A stretch of 64,000 nt of DNA from JACCXM01 sp046328335. GTDB lineage: Bacteria; Chloroflexota; Chloroflexia; Thermomicrobiales; UBA6265. This document shows positions 49,725 to 59,140 of the stretch, one piece after another. Made by a program: the position numbers and the translations under genes. The stretch covers positions 156,453 through 220,452 of the forward strand of contig JAXLWU010000006.1 of NCBI GenBank assembly GCA_046328335.1, in the 5' to 3' direction. The first letter of the stretch is position 1. Each line of letters starts with the position of its first letter. Under the pieces are notes generated by a model. The model was not told the DNA's origin and ran no database searches. It worked only from the letters and a program-made list of their open reading frames with translations.

Positions 49725-51096
49725 CGGACGTACCGACTCCTGGCATCGCTACCAGCAGGGCGAGGAGCGGTTACTCGACCTGATTCGAGGGGAGCGTGGC
49801 GATTCTCCGAGCCGCGATGCTCGCCTCCGGCGTGCGGCGTCCAAACTGGAGAGGACGCGGGAATTCCTGAAGCATCTCGGTGAGCCACAACGGGGCTACC
49901 CCGTCGTTCACGTGACGGGCACGTCCGGCAAAGGATCGACCTGCGCCGCAGTCGCGGCGATTCTCACGGCCGCCGGTTATCGGGTTGGTCTGCGCACCTC
50001 GCCGTTCGTCCAGGTGGCGACAGAGAAACTGCAATTGGGCCCATCCCTCATCGACGCGCTCGAATTCGCCGATCAAGTCGATCGCGTGCTCGCCACCGAC
50101 CGTCGCTTCTCCTCGAAGGGGATGTCGAACCGCCCGTTGAGTTATGCCGAGGCATGGACCGCGCTTTCGTTCCGATGGTTTGCCGAGAGAGAGGTCGATG
50201 TTGCGGTCGTCGAGGTCGGAGCGGGGGGCCGCTTCGATGCAACCAACGTCGTTGAGCCCGTGGTAAGCGTCATTACCAGTGTCGGTCTCGATCACGTCGT
50301 CTCGCTCGGGCCAACGCTCGCGGACATCGCGTGGCACAAGGCAGGAATCATCAAATCTGGTTCGATCGCGGTGGTCGGAAATGTGCCAGAGGTGGCCTGG
50401 GAACCGATCGTGACTGAAGCGAATCGGCATGGTGTCGCGATCATGCGGCCGGAATCCAGTACTCAGCCGGACGATCTCGAAAGCGATGGACCCATTCCAT
50501 TTCAGCACGCCAATGGGCAACTCGCGCGAACGGTCTGCGCCGCACTGAGAACGCAGGGTTTCGCGATCGCGGACGCCGCGGTGGCGGAAGGCATCGCCAG
50601 GTTCAGGATGCCAGCGCGATACGAGCCTATGCCCGGGACCTATCCCTACGGCGTCTGGATCGATGGCGCCCACAACCGGGACAAGATCGATGCCGTGCTG
50701 CACGAAGTGCTGCGGAACACCACGGCCGAGGCCAGACCGGTCGTTCTCCTGGGCATGATGGGGTCAAAGGACGCGACTTCAATGGTGATGTCTATCGGTC
50801 GCATCGCTCAAAAAGTCGTGACCACCCAGTATCCGGTGCGCGGCAAGCAACCATACTCCGCGGCCGCTCTTGCCGAATGCTTCAGGAAGACTGGCTTTGT
50901 GGGCGCCGTCGAGGCCATTCCTGATCCAGACGCCGCGCTCGGCGCCGCACGAACACATGCCGCCGAGTCCGGAGTTCCGCTCCTGGTAACGGGATCGCTC
51001 TATTTGGCAGGCCGACTGCGGCGCCACTGGTACCCCAATCGCGCAATCGTCGCCCAGCGCACGCCGTGGCCGGCGCCTGTGGATACAGAACGCTAG
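49717..51096 (+). CDS. folC: Folylpolyglutamate/dihydrofolate synthase
   Basis: 459 residues from TTG at 49717, overlapping hemW by 8 bp. Mur-ligase-type ATPase that adds glutamates to folate: P-loop VTGTSGKGSTCAAVAAILTAAGYRVGLRTSPFVQ, ALSFRWFAEREVDVAVVEVGAGGRFDATNVV, SVGLDHVVSLGPTLADIAWHKAGII, and DGAHNRDKIDAV. Complete. Downstream is a small minus-strand membrane gene that overlaps its last bases. Confidence 0.95.
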   Translation: MIDGRTDSWHRYQQGEERLLDLIRGERGDSPSRDARLRRAASKLERTREFLKHLGEPQRGYPVVHVTGTSGKGSTCAAVAAILTAAGYRVGLRTSPFVQVATEKLQLGPSLIDALEFADQVDRVLATDRRFSSKGMSNRPLSYAEAWTALSFRWFAEREVDVAVVEVGAGGRFDATNVVEPVVSVITSVGLDHVVSLGPTLADIAWHKAGIIKSGSIAVVGNVPEVAWEPIVTEANRHGVAIMRPESSTQPDDLESDGPIPFQHANGQLARTVCAALRTQGFAIADAAVAEGIARFRMPARYEPMPGTYPYGVWIDGAHNRDKIDAVLHEVLRNTTAEARPVVLLGMMGSKDATSMVMSIGRIAQKVVTTQYPVRGKQPYSAAALAECFRKTGFVGAVEAIPDPDAALGAARTHAAESGVPLLVTGSLYLAGRLRRHWYPNRAIVAQRTPWPAPVDTER

Positions 51097-51293
51097 GACC
51101 GGCTCGAACTGCTGGTGGCCCGCATCGCGACCAGACCGATCGCCAGCAGAATGACGCCGACGACCATCAGGATCTGGCCGATGCCATGAAGTTGCGGATC
51201 GGTCTGGAGCGTTGAGGTTCCCATCCCATAAAGCGTCAGCCCGACCGACGCGCCAACCGCGCCCAGGATCACCGCCAATCCAGCAACGTTCAC
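51093..51293 (-). CDS. Small two-helix membrane protein
   Basis: 66 residues with hydrophobic stretches AGLAVILGAVGASVGLTLYGM and IGQILMVVGVILLAIGLVAM, joined by a polar loop and ending in a Ser-rich tail. Not recognised. The opposite-strand neighbour folC ends inside its last codons. Hydropathy and a plausible N-terminus support it as real. Confidence 0.55.
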   Translation of the reverse strand: MNVAGLAVILGAVGASVGLTLYGMGTSTLQTDPQLHGIGQILMVVGVILLAIGLVAMRATSSSSRS

Positions 51294-51388
51294 CTGCTAC
51301 CCCTCAACTGCATCAACGCATGCGGCACATCTGAATCTCTGCACTTCTGAAGCCTACAGGACTCGGCGACATCCGTCGAAGATGTCAC

Positions 51389-54211
51389 CTAGGGAACTGG
51401 CGTGCCGGCGACCTCCGGAACTCCGGCGGCAGCTCCGCTGTTCCCGGTCAGGGACTCGAGAATCTGCTCCAGTTCCGTCTGCGCCTCGCCATACGCGGCC
51501 CAATCACCTTGCTCGAGCGCGCTCTGGCCACGGTCAAACGCGGCGAGCGCGTCCTCGATCGTTGGTTGTGCCCCACCGGTGACGGCGGCGCCGCTTCCGG
51601 CCGTACTCGATCCACCGGAGCTAGAATCGGCATCCGCGACCGCCTGCAAGGCCTCTTCGAGCGTCGGGCGCATCTCGACCTCTTGCGTGGTAGCGATGAT
51701 CACGAATTTCAGTTCCGTCGGCGCCCCGGCGGTGCCGGTTGCCTGGAGATACATGGGCTGCACGTACATCACGGTCTCGTCAACCGGGATGACCAGCAGG
51801 TTGCCCCGGATCACCCGTGATCCAGCCTGACTCAGCAGGGTTATCTGGGACGAGATTTCGGGATCCTGGTTGATGCGCGCTTCGACCTGCTGCGGGCCGA
51901 ACACGGTTGTTTGGCGCGGGAAGCGGTAGACGACCAAACGCGTCGTGCCGCGGTCATCCGATTGCGCGGCCATCCAGGCAGTCATGTTCTGGCGATTGAT
52001 CGGAGTGAAGGAGCGGATCAATTTGAATCCGGTTTCGGTCTCACCGGGCAGTGGCAGCGTCATGTAGTACGCCTCCATTGCCGCGGTGCGGGTCTCACCG
52101 GTGTCACGATCTTCGACATCTTCCTGGGCGATCTGCCACCGGTCTTCGCCGTTGTAGAAGGCGGTGGGGTCGGTGACGTGATACGCGGAAAAGACCTCGG
52201 TCTGAAGATCGAAGAGATACTCGGGGTACCGGAAATGCCGGGCCAGCGCCGGTGGCGCATCCGCAATCGGCCGGAAGATCTGTCCGAAAAGGTCCGAATA
52301 CGCATCAGCCATGGGATCGGGAACTTCGGTTCTATAGAACGTGACCGTGCCATCGTAGGCATCCACCGTCGCTTTGACGGTCGGGCGGATGTAGTTCACC
52401 CCGCCGTGCATCGAGGCGTACGGAAACTGGCTGGATGCGGTGTAGGCATCGACGATCCAGATCAACTTGCCGTCAACGATCGTCAGGTAGGGATCACCAT
52501 CCAGCATCAGATACGGCGCGATGGTCGAGATGCGGTTGGAGATCGACCGCGTCAGCAGCACCTGCGAGTCTGCCGTGAACTGGTCTGTAAAGATCACCTG
52601 GCGGTCGCGCAGATAGATGGCCAGAACGATCTTCCGCAGATAGTTGTCCAGCGAGATCGCCCCTTTGGCGTCGCCTTCATAGGGAGCCGGCGGCGTATCG
52701 CCGGGAATGCCGTTCACCTCCTGGACCGACGTCTTGACGGCAACCCAGGCGCCTTCGTTCTCTCCAAAATAGAGTTCGGGCCGATCGATCGTCATCACTC
52801 CCGCCGATTCAGGCGGGATGCCGCCGACGGTGAAGACCGGTAGGCCCTGCCGGGTCGCCTCCTGGATTGGGCTGACCACCGCGCCGTAGCCATGGGTGTA
52901 GGTCAGATGCTCGTTGGTCCACGTCTGGGCGTTGGCAGGCAATCCAGCCAGATCGAGCTCGCGGGCCGCGACCAGGACCTGCTGCGGCGACTGGTCCTCC
53001 GGGTAACGATCGACGTCGACATCATTGAACCGATAGTAGGGCACAAAGGATCGCAACTGCTGATAGGTCTCACGGGCAATGCGATAGTCCCAGAGGCGGA
53101 CGTTCCGGAGAACAGGCGAGTCCGCCTGGAGCGATGACGCCGGAGGTTCGCCCTGCCCACTGATGTTGCGGCCATCAACGCCATCCAACCCGAAGCCAAT
53201 GCGGGTCATCGCGATATTGTTCGCGATGTAGGGACCCTCACGCTGGAGCTGGTTTGGCTCGACCACGGTCTGTTGGACCACCCGTGGCAGGAAGAGCCCG
53301 ATCGCGACCGCAATCACCCAGACGCCGGCCGTGAGGCCCAACCACCGAATCTGCTCAGAGCGACGGCTGAACAGCAGCACCCCCGCCGCAACAACCGAAA
53401 CCAGGGCGAGCAAAAAGTTGAGAGGCCGGACGATGGTCACATCGGTGTACCCGGGCCCTTCGACATACCCTCGACTCGAGTAGAGCAATTCGAAGTTCGC
53501 GAGCAGATAGCCGGCGGCGAACAGAAGCAGCAGAACGGCGACGAGCCCCAGCAGGTGCCGCCGAGCCTGCGACGAAGCGGCAAGCTTGTCGAGCCGATCG
53601 AGTCCACGCAATACGAGGTAGAGAAGCGCCACGAGCACGATCGTGGCCACGACGACCGCGATGGCGCCGCGATGCGCGAGGGTCAAGGCGGGGAGCCGGA
53701 AGACATAGAACCCCGCATCGAGTCCGAAGAGTGGATCGGTGACGCCGAACTGCTCCCCAGCGAAGGCGAGGCGCCAGATGAGCCACTGCTGCGCGGCGAG
53801 CCAACCGGCAAAGAGCGCGAGACCAATAGTGATCACCCAAAGCGGCCAACGCAGCCCGCGACTGCCAGCGACACGGGAGCCGCGGCTGCCCGATTCATGA
53901 CGGCGAAGTGCGATCTGCCAGTTGACCGCGAGAAATCCGCCGACGAGGAGCGCCGCGACGACAAACGAGACCCCGGCCGAGAGGTACCGTGCGGTCAGTG
54001 CCGGGAGATAGCCGATGCTCTCGAACCACCACCACTGAACCCAGAACGCCGCGGTCATGGAGACAAACACCGCCAGACCGATGATGATCAGCGCCGTGAT
54101 CAGCATCCGCTTGGTGGACGGCGACAACGAGAATCCTCGCCGACCGCCCGTGTCAGGAGCGCTCCCTCTTGGCGCGGTCATGCCCCGTCTCACTCGACCC
54201 ACAAACTGCAT
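51389..54211 (-). CDS. UPF0182 family membrane protein
   Basis: 940 residues from ATG at 54211 (GAGGAG upstream). Seven membrane helices in the first 330 residues (first LITALIIIGLAVFVSMTAAFWVQWWWFE), then a large extracytoplasmic domain with the family's hallmarks: NNIAMTRIGFGLDGV, LWDYRIARETYQQLRSFVPYYRFNDVDVDRYP, NEHLTYTHGYGAVVSPI, PELYFGE and FRYPEYLFDLQTEVFSAYHVTDP. A Ser/Gly linker precedes a short C-terminal helical segment. Function unknown across Actinobacteria, Chloroflexota and cyanobacteria; possibly envelope-related. Confidence 0.95.
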   Translation of the reverse strand: MQFVGRVRRGMTAPRGSAPDTGGRRGFSLSPSTKRMLITALIIIGLAVFVSMTAAFWVQWWWFESIGYLPALTARYLSAGVSFVVAALLVGGFLAVNWQIALRRHESGSRGSRVAGSRGLRWPLWVITIGLALFAGWLAAQQWLIWRLAFAGEQFGVTDPLFGLDAGFYVFRLPALTLAHRGAIAVVVATIVLVALLYLVLRGLDRLDKLAASSQARRHLLGLVAVLLLLFAAGYLLANFELLYSSRGYVEGPGYTDVTIVRPLNFLLALVSVVAAGVLLFSRRSEQIRWLGLTAGVWVIAVAIGLFLPRVVQQTVVEPNQLQREGPYIANNIAMTRIGFGLDGVDGRNISGQGEPPASSLQADSPVLRNVRLWDYRIARETYQQLRSFVPYYRFNDVDVDRYPEDQSPQQVLVAARELDLAGLPANAQTWTNEHLTYTHGYGAVVSPIQEATRQGLPVFTVGGIPPESAGVMTIDRPELYFGENEGAWVAVKTSVQEVNGIPGDTPPAPYEGDAKGAISLDNYLRKIVLAIYLRDRQVIFTDQFTADSQVLLTRSISNRISTIAPYLMLDGDPYLTIVDGKLIWIVDAYTASSQFPYASMHGGVNYIRPTVKATVDAYDGTVTFYRTEVPDPMADAYSDLFGQIFRPIADAPPALARHFRYPEYLFDLQTEVFSAYHVTDPTAFYNGEDRWQIAQEDVEDRDTGETRTAAMEAYYMTLPLPGETETGFKLIRSFTPINRQNMTAWMAAQSDDRGTTRLVVYRFPRQTTVFGPQQVEARINQDPEISSQITLLSQAGSRVIRGNLLVIPVDETVMYVQPMYLQATGTAGAPTELKFVIIATTQEVEMRPTLEEALQAVADADSSSGGSSTAGSGAAVTGGAQPTIEDALAAFDRGQSALEQGDWAAYGEAQTELEQILESLTGNSGAAAGVPEVAGTPVP

Positions 54212-54371
54212 TGAGAAGACGCTCCTCTGGCCCTGACTGATGGCATGCCCCGGCTACGCGTGGCGAACACGGACCGACCGGTTCGCCGCTGTTTTCCGTC
54301 TAATCGCCGGATTGCGTGAGTCAGTGTACCCTGCACACCACGCGCGATCGTGGCGTGTTTGGGGTAGAACA

Positions 54372-55187
54372 GTGCTCGAAGTTGTCAGCGTCGGCAGTGG
54401 AAGCTGCGGCAATGCGTTGCTCGTTCGAACGACCAGTACCTTGTTCCTCGTCGACTGCGGTGTGGGTATTCGCCGGATGGCGCCGGCGTTGCGAACGCTC
54501 GGAGTCGATATCGGCTCGATCGACGCACTCTTGCTCAGTCACGAGCACAGTGATCATGTCAAGGAACTCCCGCGATTCGTATCGCTACGAACGCCCACTA
54601 TCTGCACCCGCGGCACCGCACTCGCGGCAGGGCTGCCGCTCTCCCATTGGGAAGAGTGCGCACCGCAACGAACCGTGCGGATCGGCGATGCCGAAATTCG
54701 CGCCCTGCCGATCAGTCATGACGCCGCGGAGCCGTGCGCCTTTTTCATCCAGACTCCCGACGGGGCGGTAACCGTGGCGACCGATATTGGCACGTACTCT
54801 GGGGTGGTGGCCGAGGCCATCGCTGATTCGCGGCTCGTCATGATCGAGGCGAATCACGATGAAGAAATGGTGCGGCGCAGTTCGTACCCGCGCCACCTGC
54901 AGCGCCGCATCCTGTCCGAAACCGGCCACCTCTCCAATCGCGACTGCGCTGCTTTGCTGGCGGGAGCGCTCAAAGCGGGCGCATCCTTGCCGACGATTTG
55001 GCTGGCCCATCTCTCGGAATCGAACAACCGGCCGGCCCTCGCCCGAAAGACGGTGATGACTGCTCTGGCCGCGTCCGGCTTCAGGATCGAGGTGGCGCCG
55101 CTCCCGCGACGCGATGTCGGGCCGCACTGGACTTCGGCCTCGCCATCGACAGGGGCAGCCCAGTTGTCGCTCGACTTCTTTGTATGA
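54372..55187 (+). CDS. WalJ/YycJ-like metallo-beta-lactamase-fold hydrolase
   Basis: 271 residues from GTG at 54372, where family sequence begins. LEVVSVGSGSCGNALLV, metal motif LLSHEHSDHVKELP (HxHxDH), PISHDAAEPCAFFI, TVATDIGTYSGVV (Asp), and IEANHDEEMVRRSSYPRHLQRRILSETGHLSNRDCA with a late His in IWLAHLSESNN. This arrangement is that of the YycJ/WalJ group, thought to be nucleases. The usual walKR two-component neighbours are not present. Confidence 0.92.
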   Translation: MLEVVSVGSGSCGNALLVRTTSTLFLVDCGVGIRRMAPALRTLGVDIGSIDALLLSHEHSDHVKELPRFVSLRTPTICTRGTALAAGLPLSHWEECAPQRTVRIGDAEIRALPISHDAAEPCAFFIQTPDGAVTVATDIGTYSGVVAEAIADSRLVMIEANHDEEMVRRSSYPRHLQRRILSETGHLSNRDCAALLAGALKAGASLPTIWLAHLSESNNRPALARKTVMTALAASGFRIEVAPLPRRDVGPHWTSASPSTGAAQLSLDFFV

Positions 55188-55263
55188 ACATGGCGGTCAA
55201 TCCACGTCTGGTTCTCTATTTGGCAGCTCACCAGAACGGTCACGCTGAGAAAGGAGCCGCGGC

Positions 55264-55632
55264 CTGGACGTCATCCTGATCCTGCATGACCGGCTCGCGG
55301 TGACGACGATGTTGTTCATGCTTGCCGTCGGCATCTGGGGCATGTTCAGCTATTTCCGCGGGCAGTCGCTGTCCGGGAGCTACGCTGGCGCGCTCGCGAT
55401 TGGGGAGGTACTGGTGCTCTGCCAAACTGGCGCCGGTGTCGCGCTTCTGATCCTCGGCGGCCGGCCCACCTCGCCCGTCCACTACCTCTACGGCATCACC
55501 GCCATTCTGGTGTTGCCTTTCGCCTGGTCGTACTTGCGGTACCGCGATCAGCGTCGAGCGCTGGCGATTTACAGCCTCCTGGCCCTCTTCATCTTTGGAT
55601 TGGCCGTGCGCGGGATGATCACCGCGCACTGA
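55264..55632 (+). CDS. Four-helix membrane protein, unknown function
   Basis: 122 residues if CTG at 55264 is used, which has AAGGAG 7 nt upstream; the first standard start is GTG at 55300 (110 residues). Sequence LDVILILHDRLAVTTMLFMLAVGIWGMFSYFRG, then three more hydrophobic stretches (AIGEVLVLCQTGAGVALLILGG, YLYGITAILVLPFAWSYLRYRDQRR, LAIYSLLALFIFGLAVRGMI). An HD at position 8-9 inside the first segment may be functional. Family not named by me. Shortly after the WalJ-like gene. Confidence 0.7.
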   Translation: MDVILILHDRLAVTTMLFMLAVGIWGMFSYFRGQSLSGSYAGALAIGEVLVLCQTGAGVALLILGGRPTSPVHYLYGITAILVLPFAWSYLRYRDQRRALAIYSLLALFIFGLAVRGMITAH

Positions 55633-55781
55633 TCTACTCCCCAGCACCACCGACCGCGCGAGCGTCTTGTTCCACGTTCCTTGCGAATGGTGCCTCACGG
55701 TCACAGCAACGAACGAATCAAAGGTGATTTCGCCGCTATTTAGCCAAGAGTCCTGCTTTCTTGCGTATGAACAACAAACCG

Positions 55782-55810
55782 TTGACCGTGTAGCAGGGTG
55801 AGCGTACACT
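55782..55810 (+). promoter_or_regulatory. Sigma-70-type promoter
   Basis: TTGACC (55782-55787), 17 bp, TACACT (55805-55810), 65 bp before the GTG of the helix-turn-helix gene. Good match and spacing. Confidence 0.65.
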
Positions 55811-55874
55811 CTGACCGTACTGATCCGCCCGCGGTCAACGCGCTGGTCTGGCAGCACGGTTGAAAGGAGATTCC

Positions 55875-56402
55875 GTGGAGTCAGGACCTCCCGATTATGG
55901 AGCGGTGATCGACGATGCGTTGCAGCTCGTCTACAGCCAGCATCACCGGCTGATCAATCGCCTCCATCCGGCGTCCTTCCGAGAGTTGACGCTGTCGGAC
56001 TTGCGCGAAGGTCCCCTTGGTCGCGACTTGCAGCGACTGGCAGATTTGGCGCGTGGGGAAACTCGTGAGCCAAAGGACCTGGTTATTGCCGCGATCGATT
56101 CGGTGCTGGAAGTCCTGTTTTGGCCGGTTGCAGCCGAGGACTACACGGTTCCGCGATCATTCTGGGATACCGAACTCGGACGAATGCTCGCGCTTGCCAA
56201 GTATCGGGCCTACGATCCGTCTGAGTTGGTCAGCATCGGCAACGCGGCGCAACAACTCGGCGTAACGCGCCCCACAATCTACCGCTGGATGGATGACCGT
56301 ACGCTGAATTACGTTCGCGATGACATGAGCGGCCGCACATTTGTGGTCAGACGCGATATCGACGATCTCAAGCGGGTTGCCTCCGAGATCTCGGTTGACT
56401 AG
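55875..56402 (+). CDS. Helix-turn-helix (excisionase/MerR-type) DNA-binding protein
   Basis: 175 residues from GTG at 55875 with AAAGGAG 5 nt upstream. An N-terminal helical region of about 110 residues (YGAVIDDALQLVYSQHHRLINRLHPASFRELTLSDLREG) is of unknown type. Residues about 120-170 form an excisionase-like winged helix: PSELVSIGNAAQQLGVTRPTIYRWMDDRTLNYVRDDMSGRTFVVRRDIDDLKR. No integrase or phage gene is nearby, so it is more likely a chromosomal regulator. It has its own promoter and ends overlapping alr by 4 bp. Confidence 0.78.
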   Translation: MESGPPDYGAVIDDALQLVYSQHHRLINRLHPASFRELTLSDLREGPLGRDLQRLADLARGETREPKDLVIAAIDSVLEVLFWPVAAEDYTVPRSFWDTELGRMLALAKYRAYDPSELVSIGNAAQQLGVTRPTIYRWMDDRTLNYVRDDMSGRTFVVRRDIDDLKRVASEISVD

Positions 56403-57619
56403 CGTTCGGCTCCCCAATCTGTCATGTCCGTACGGCCGACGGCTCGTACGGCAATGATCTCGCCTCCCCGAACGAAAACACGCGGCACCCGTTGCCGAAT
56501 CCCGACCAGAATCTCGTAGGTGTTGGTCCCGGCCAGCCTCGCCAGATCGGCGACCGCCGGGCCGCCCGACATCGCATCGTTGCTCAACACGGAGACGCGA
56601 TCCCCAGGCGCCGCGGCGGTTCCTTCCGGGACGGCCACGACGATCTGGTCCATCGAAACCCGGCCGAGCACAGGAGCGGGTTCACCATTCATTCCCACCC
56701 AGCCCTTGCCGGAGAATGAGCGGCGGTAGCCATCGGCATAGCCAACCGGTATCAATGCGCCCAGGAGACGCGATTCGGCGCGGAATGTCCGGTTGTACCC
56801 GACTGTATCTCCCGGTTCGATACGAACCAGGCGCGCGATGCTGCTCTCAATCGACATCGCGGGTTGCATGCCCGGCAGGAGATCGACCTCGCCGGATGGA
56901 GGCACGCCGTACAGCGCGATCCCGAGGCGAGCGATTTCATAGTCGGCGCCTCGATGCGTGAGAATGCCCGCGCTATTCGCCGCGTGCCGTGCGGGAAGAG
57001 AGATTCCATCTCTCCGCAGCATGGAGCAGGCGGCTTCGAACCGCCTGATCTGCTCGGCGGTAAAGGGCTCATCCAGTTCATCGGCAGAAGCAAAATGGGT
57101 CGATATCCCGGCCAACTGGAGCCGTGGATCCGCGCCGACACGGGCCACAATTCGTCTAGCGGCTTCCGGCTCCGCTCCATAACGGCGCAGTCCAGTATCG
57201 ATCTTGACGTGAATGCGGACCGGCTGGAGGGTGCAACCTGCCACGCGTTGGATCGCTTCCAGCAATGGCAGGTCCGTGACGGTGAATTCGAGAGCGGCCC
57301 GACAACCGACCTCGACCTCTCCGGGATCGACCGAGCCCAAGACGAGAATTGGCTCAGCGATGCCGAATGCGCGCAGGATCAATCCTTCGCTGACGGTTGC
57401 CACGCCGAGCATCGCCACGCCCGCATCGAGCGCGGCACGCGCGACCCAGGGCGCCCCGTGGCCATACCCATCCGCTTTGACGACCGCCATGAGCTGCGTT
57501 GACACTGGAAGATGCCGGCGAACGATGGCAACGTTTCCCGCGATTGCGTCCAGGTCGACGATCGCGCGCGTTGCCCGCAGACCGGACAGGAGTGCGGCCC
57601 CATGTGCCCTGGAACTCAT
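56399..57619 (-). CDS. alr: Alanine racemase
   Basis: 406 residues. Makes D-alanine for peptidoglycan. PLP Lys48 in LMAVVKADGYGHGA, catalytic Tyr in DTVGYNRTFRAES, and the family segments VRIHVKIDTGLRRYGAEP, RHAANSAGIL, LGIALYGVPPSG, GYADGYRRSFSGKG, VLGRVSMDQIVVAVP and ILVGIRQRVPR. The start overlaps the CBS gene stop by 4 nt. Last gene of the minus-strand group. Confidence 0.97.
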   Translation of the reverse strand: MSSRAHGAALLSGLRATRAIVDLDAIAGNVAIVRRHLPVSTQLMAVVKADGYGHGAPWVARAALDAGVAMLGVATVSEGLILRAFGIAEPILVLGSVDPGEVEVGCRAALEFTVTDLPLLEAIQRVAGCTLQPVRIHVKIDTGLRRYGAEPEAARRIVARVGADPRLQLAGISTHFASADELDEPFTAEQIRRFEAACSMLRRDGISLPARHAANSAGILTHRGADYEIARLGIALYGVPPSGEVDLLPGMQPAMSIESSIARLVRIEPGDTVGYNRTFRAESRLLGALIPVGYADGYRRSFSGKGWVGMNGEPAPVLGRVSMDQIVVAVPEGTAAAPGDRVSVLSNDAMSGGPAVADLARLAGTNTYEILVGIRQRVPRVFVRGGEIIAVRAVGRTDMTDWGAER

Positions 57620-58107
57620 CGCCGTGAGGTGGCCGCGCCCTCGCCCGTTTCGAGCCGTGCGATCATCTCGATCAATCCGCGCCGGGTCGCCAGGCCAACG
57701 ATCTGACGATCGTCATTGACGACCGGAACCGGATTGACGCCATATTGAATGATCAACGTTGCCAACTGGTCCAGTGTCGCGCTTTCCAGAATCGAGATCA
57801 CCGGTGCGCTCATCAACTCGCCGGCGGTGGTCGCGGTGACCTTGCGGAGTTCTTCCTCCAGCGGCACGCCAGCGTCCGCGGAAAAGACCGCATCGAAGAA
57901 AACGGCTGGCTTCGGCACGTCGACTTCAGCCTCGCGCTGGATCAGATCGGCCTCGGTCACAATGCCAACGAGTTCGCCTTGATCGATGATGGGAATACCA
58001 GGCACGCCATGCTCGACCATCAGCCGTGCCAGGGCACCGACGCGGGTGTCCGGGGCCGCGGTCGGCACTTCGGTCTGCATCAGGTCCCGCACCGCCACGT
58101 CAGCCAT
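57616..58107 (-). CDS. CBS-domain-pair protein
   Basis: 163 residues from ATG at 58107, inside the end of nnrD. Two CBS repeats: VAVRDLMQTEVPTAAPDTRVGALARLMVEHGVPGIPIIDQGELVGIVTEADLI and ATTAGELMSAPVISILESATLDQLATLIIQYGVNPVPVVNDDRQIVGLATRRGLIEMI. Such pairs bind adenine nucleotides and sense energy status. The acidic linker carries no enzyme domain. Located between nnrD and alr with overlaps on both sides. Confidence 0.92.
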   Translation of the reverse strand: MADVAVRDLMQTEVPTAAPDTRVGALARLMVEHGVPGIPIIDQGELVGIVTEADLIQREAEVDVPKPAVFFDAVFSADAGVPLEEELRKVTATTAGELMSAPVISILESATLDQLATLIIQYGVNPVPVVNDDRQIVGLATRRGLIEMIARLETGEGAATSRR

Positions 58108-59140
58108 CGGCCCGCCCCCTTTTTTCCAGTTCGGCAATCTCCCGCGCAATCGCCTGCGGCAAGTCGCCCGCGACAACACCGAGGACGCCGAGTTCGGAAC
58201 TCAAACGGCGGGCGGCCATCGCGCCGAGGTACACCGCCAGGGATGCCGCGTCCGCCGGAGCCAAACCCTGCGCGAGAAATGCGCCGATGCCTCCGCTCAG
58301 CACATCGCCACTGCCCGCGGTGGCGAGCGCAGGCGAGGTCTCGACTCCGCGCACCGTTCCGTCTGGGCTGGCGACGAGTGTCGTTTCACCCTTGAGAACA
58401 ACGGTCTGACGCCACTGCAGGGCGGCATCTCGCGCCACGGCAAGGGGTTGCTCGAGGATGTGGGAAACGTCCTGATCGGTAAGCCTGGCCATCTCACCGG
58501 GATGTGGCGTCAATACCAGGAATTCGGCCGGCACCCGTTCCCACCAGTTCGATTGCTGGGCCAGGAAATTCAGTCCGTCGGCGTCAACCACGACCGGTTT
58601 GGCCGCTCTCGCAATCAGCCCGCCGGAACCGTCTGATTCTTCTGTCCCCTTGCTCGAACCAAATCCGATGCCAGAGCGATCCTGGATGAAACCGAAGAGC
58701 ACTCGCAGCAGGGCAACCGCCGCGTCGTCGGAACCGAGACCGGGGCCCACGATCAGCGACCGCGATTGTTCCAGGCGCTCCGAGATCGCTTCCCCCGCGC
58801 GGAACGCGACCGAAACGCTGTCTCCCTCTGGGAGAAACACGATCGTCGTTTCCGGCACGAGGCCAACGACAACCGGGGCGATCGACCGCGGGACAGCGGC
58901 CGACACAATTCCCGCGCCGGATCGCCCGCATGCGGCGGCGCACAAGGCCGCCGCACCAGCGTAGAGCGGTGAACCAGCGACGATCACCACTCCGCCGACG
59001 CCCCATTTGTGAGCCCCTCGGCCGCGTCGCGGCAGCATGGATGCCGCCCACGCCGCAGTAACTGGCTCCGCTTCTTCGGACGCGTTACCGCCTCCCTGGC
59101 GGGCAGATTCGCTTTGCCTACTCAAGACCTGATCCCTCAT
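58100..59140 (-). CDS. nnrD: ADP/ATP-dependent (S)-NAD(P)H-hydrate dehydratase
   Basis: 346 residues from ATG at 59140 (GAGGA upstream), overlapping acpS. Ribokinase-like repair enzyme for hydrated NADH/NADPH: HKWGVGGVVIVAGSPLYAGAAALCAAACGRSGAGIVSAAVP, LIVGPGLGSDDAAVALL, VVVDADGLNFL, LVLTPHPGEMARL, VVLKGETTLVASPDG, and the active-site loop ALATAGSGDVLSGGIGAFLAQG. The epimerase domain (nnrE) is not fused, and a separate gene is not seen here. A poorly conserved insertion is at about 165-190. Confidence 0.93.
   Translation of the reverse strand: MRDQVLSRQSESARQGGGNASEEAEPVTAAWAASMLPRRGRGAHKWGVGGVVIVAGSPLYAGAAALCAAACGRSGAGIVSAAVPRSIAPVVVGLVPETTIVFLPEGDSVSVAFRAGEAISERLEQSRSLIVGPGLGSDDAAVALLRVLFGFIQDRSGIGFGSSKGTEESDGSGGLIARAAKPVVVDADGLNFLAQQSNWWERVPAEFLVLTPHPGEMARLTDQDVSHILEQPLAVARDAALQWRQTVVLKGETTLVASPDGTVRGVETSPALATAGSGDVLSGGIGAFLAQGLAPADAASLAVYLGAMAARRLSSELGVLGVVAGDLPQAIAREIAELEKRGRADG

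Noticed and set aside
55875..56402. Prophage excisionase
   Set aside because: No integrase, att-like repeat or phage gene in the neighbourhood; surrounded by core genes.
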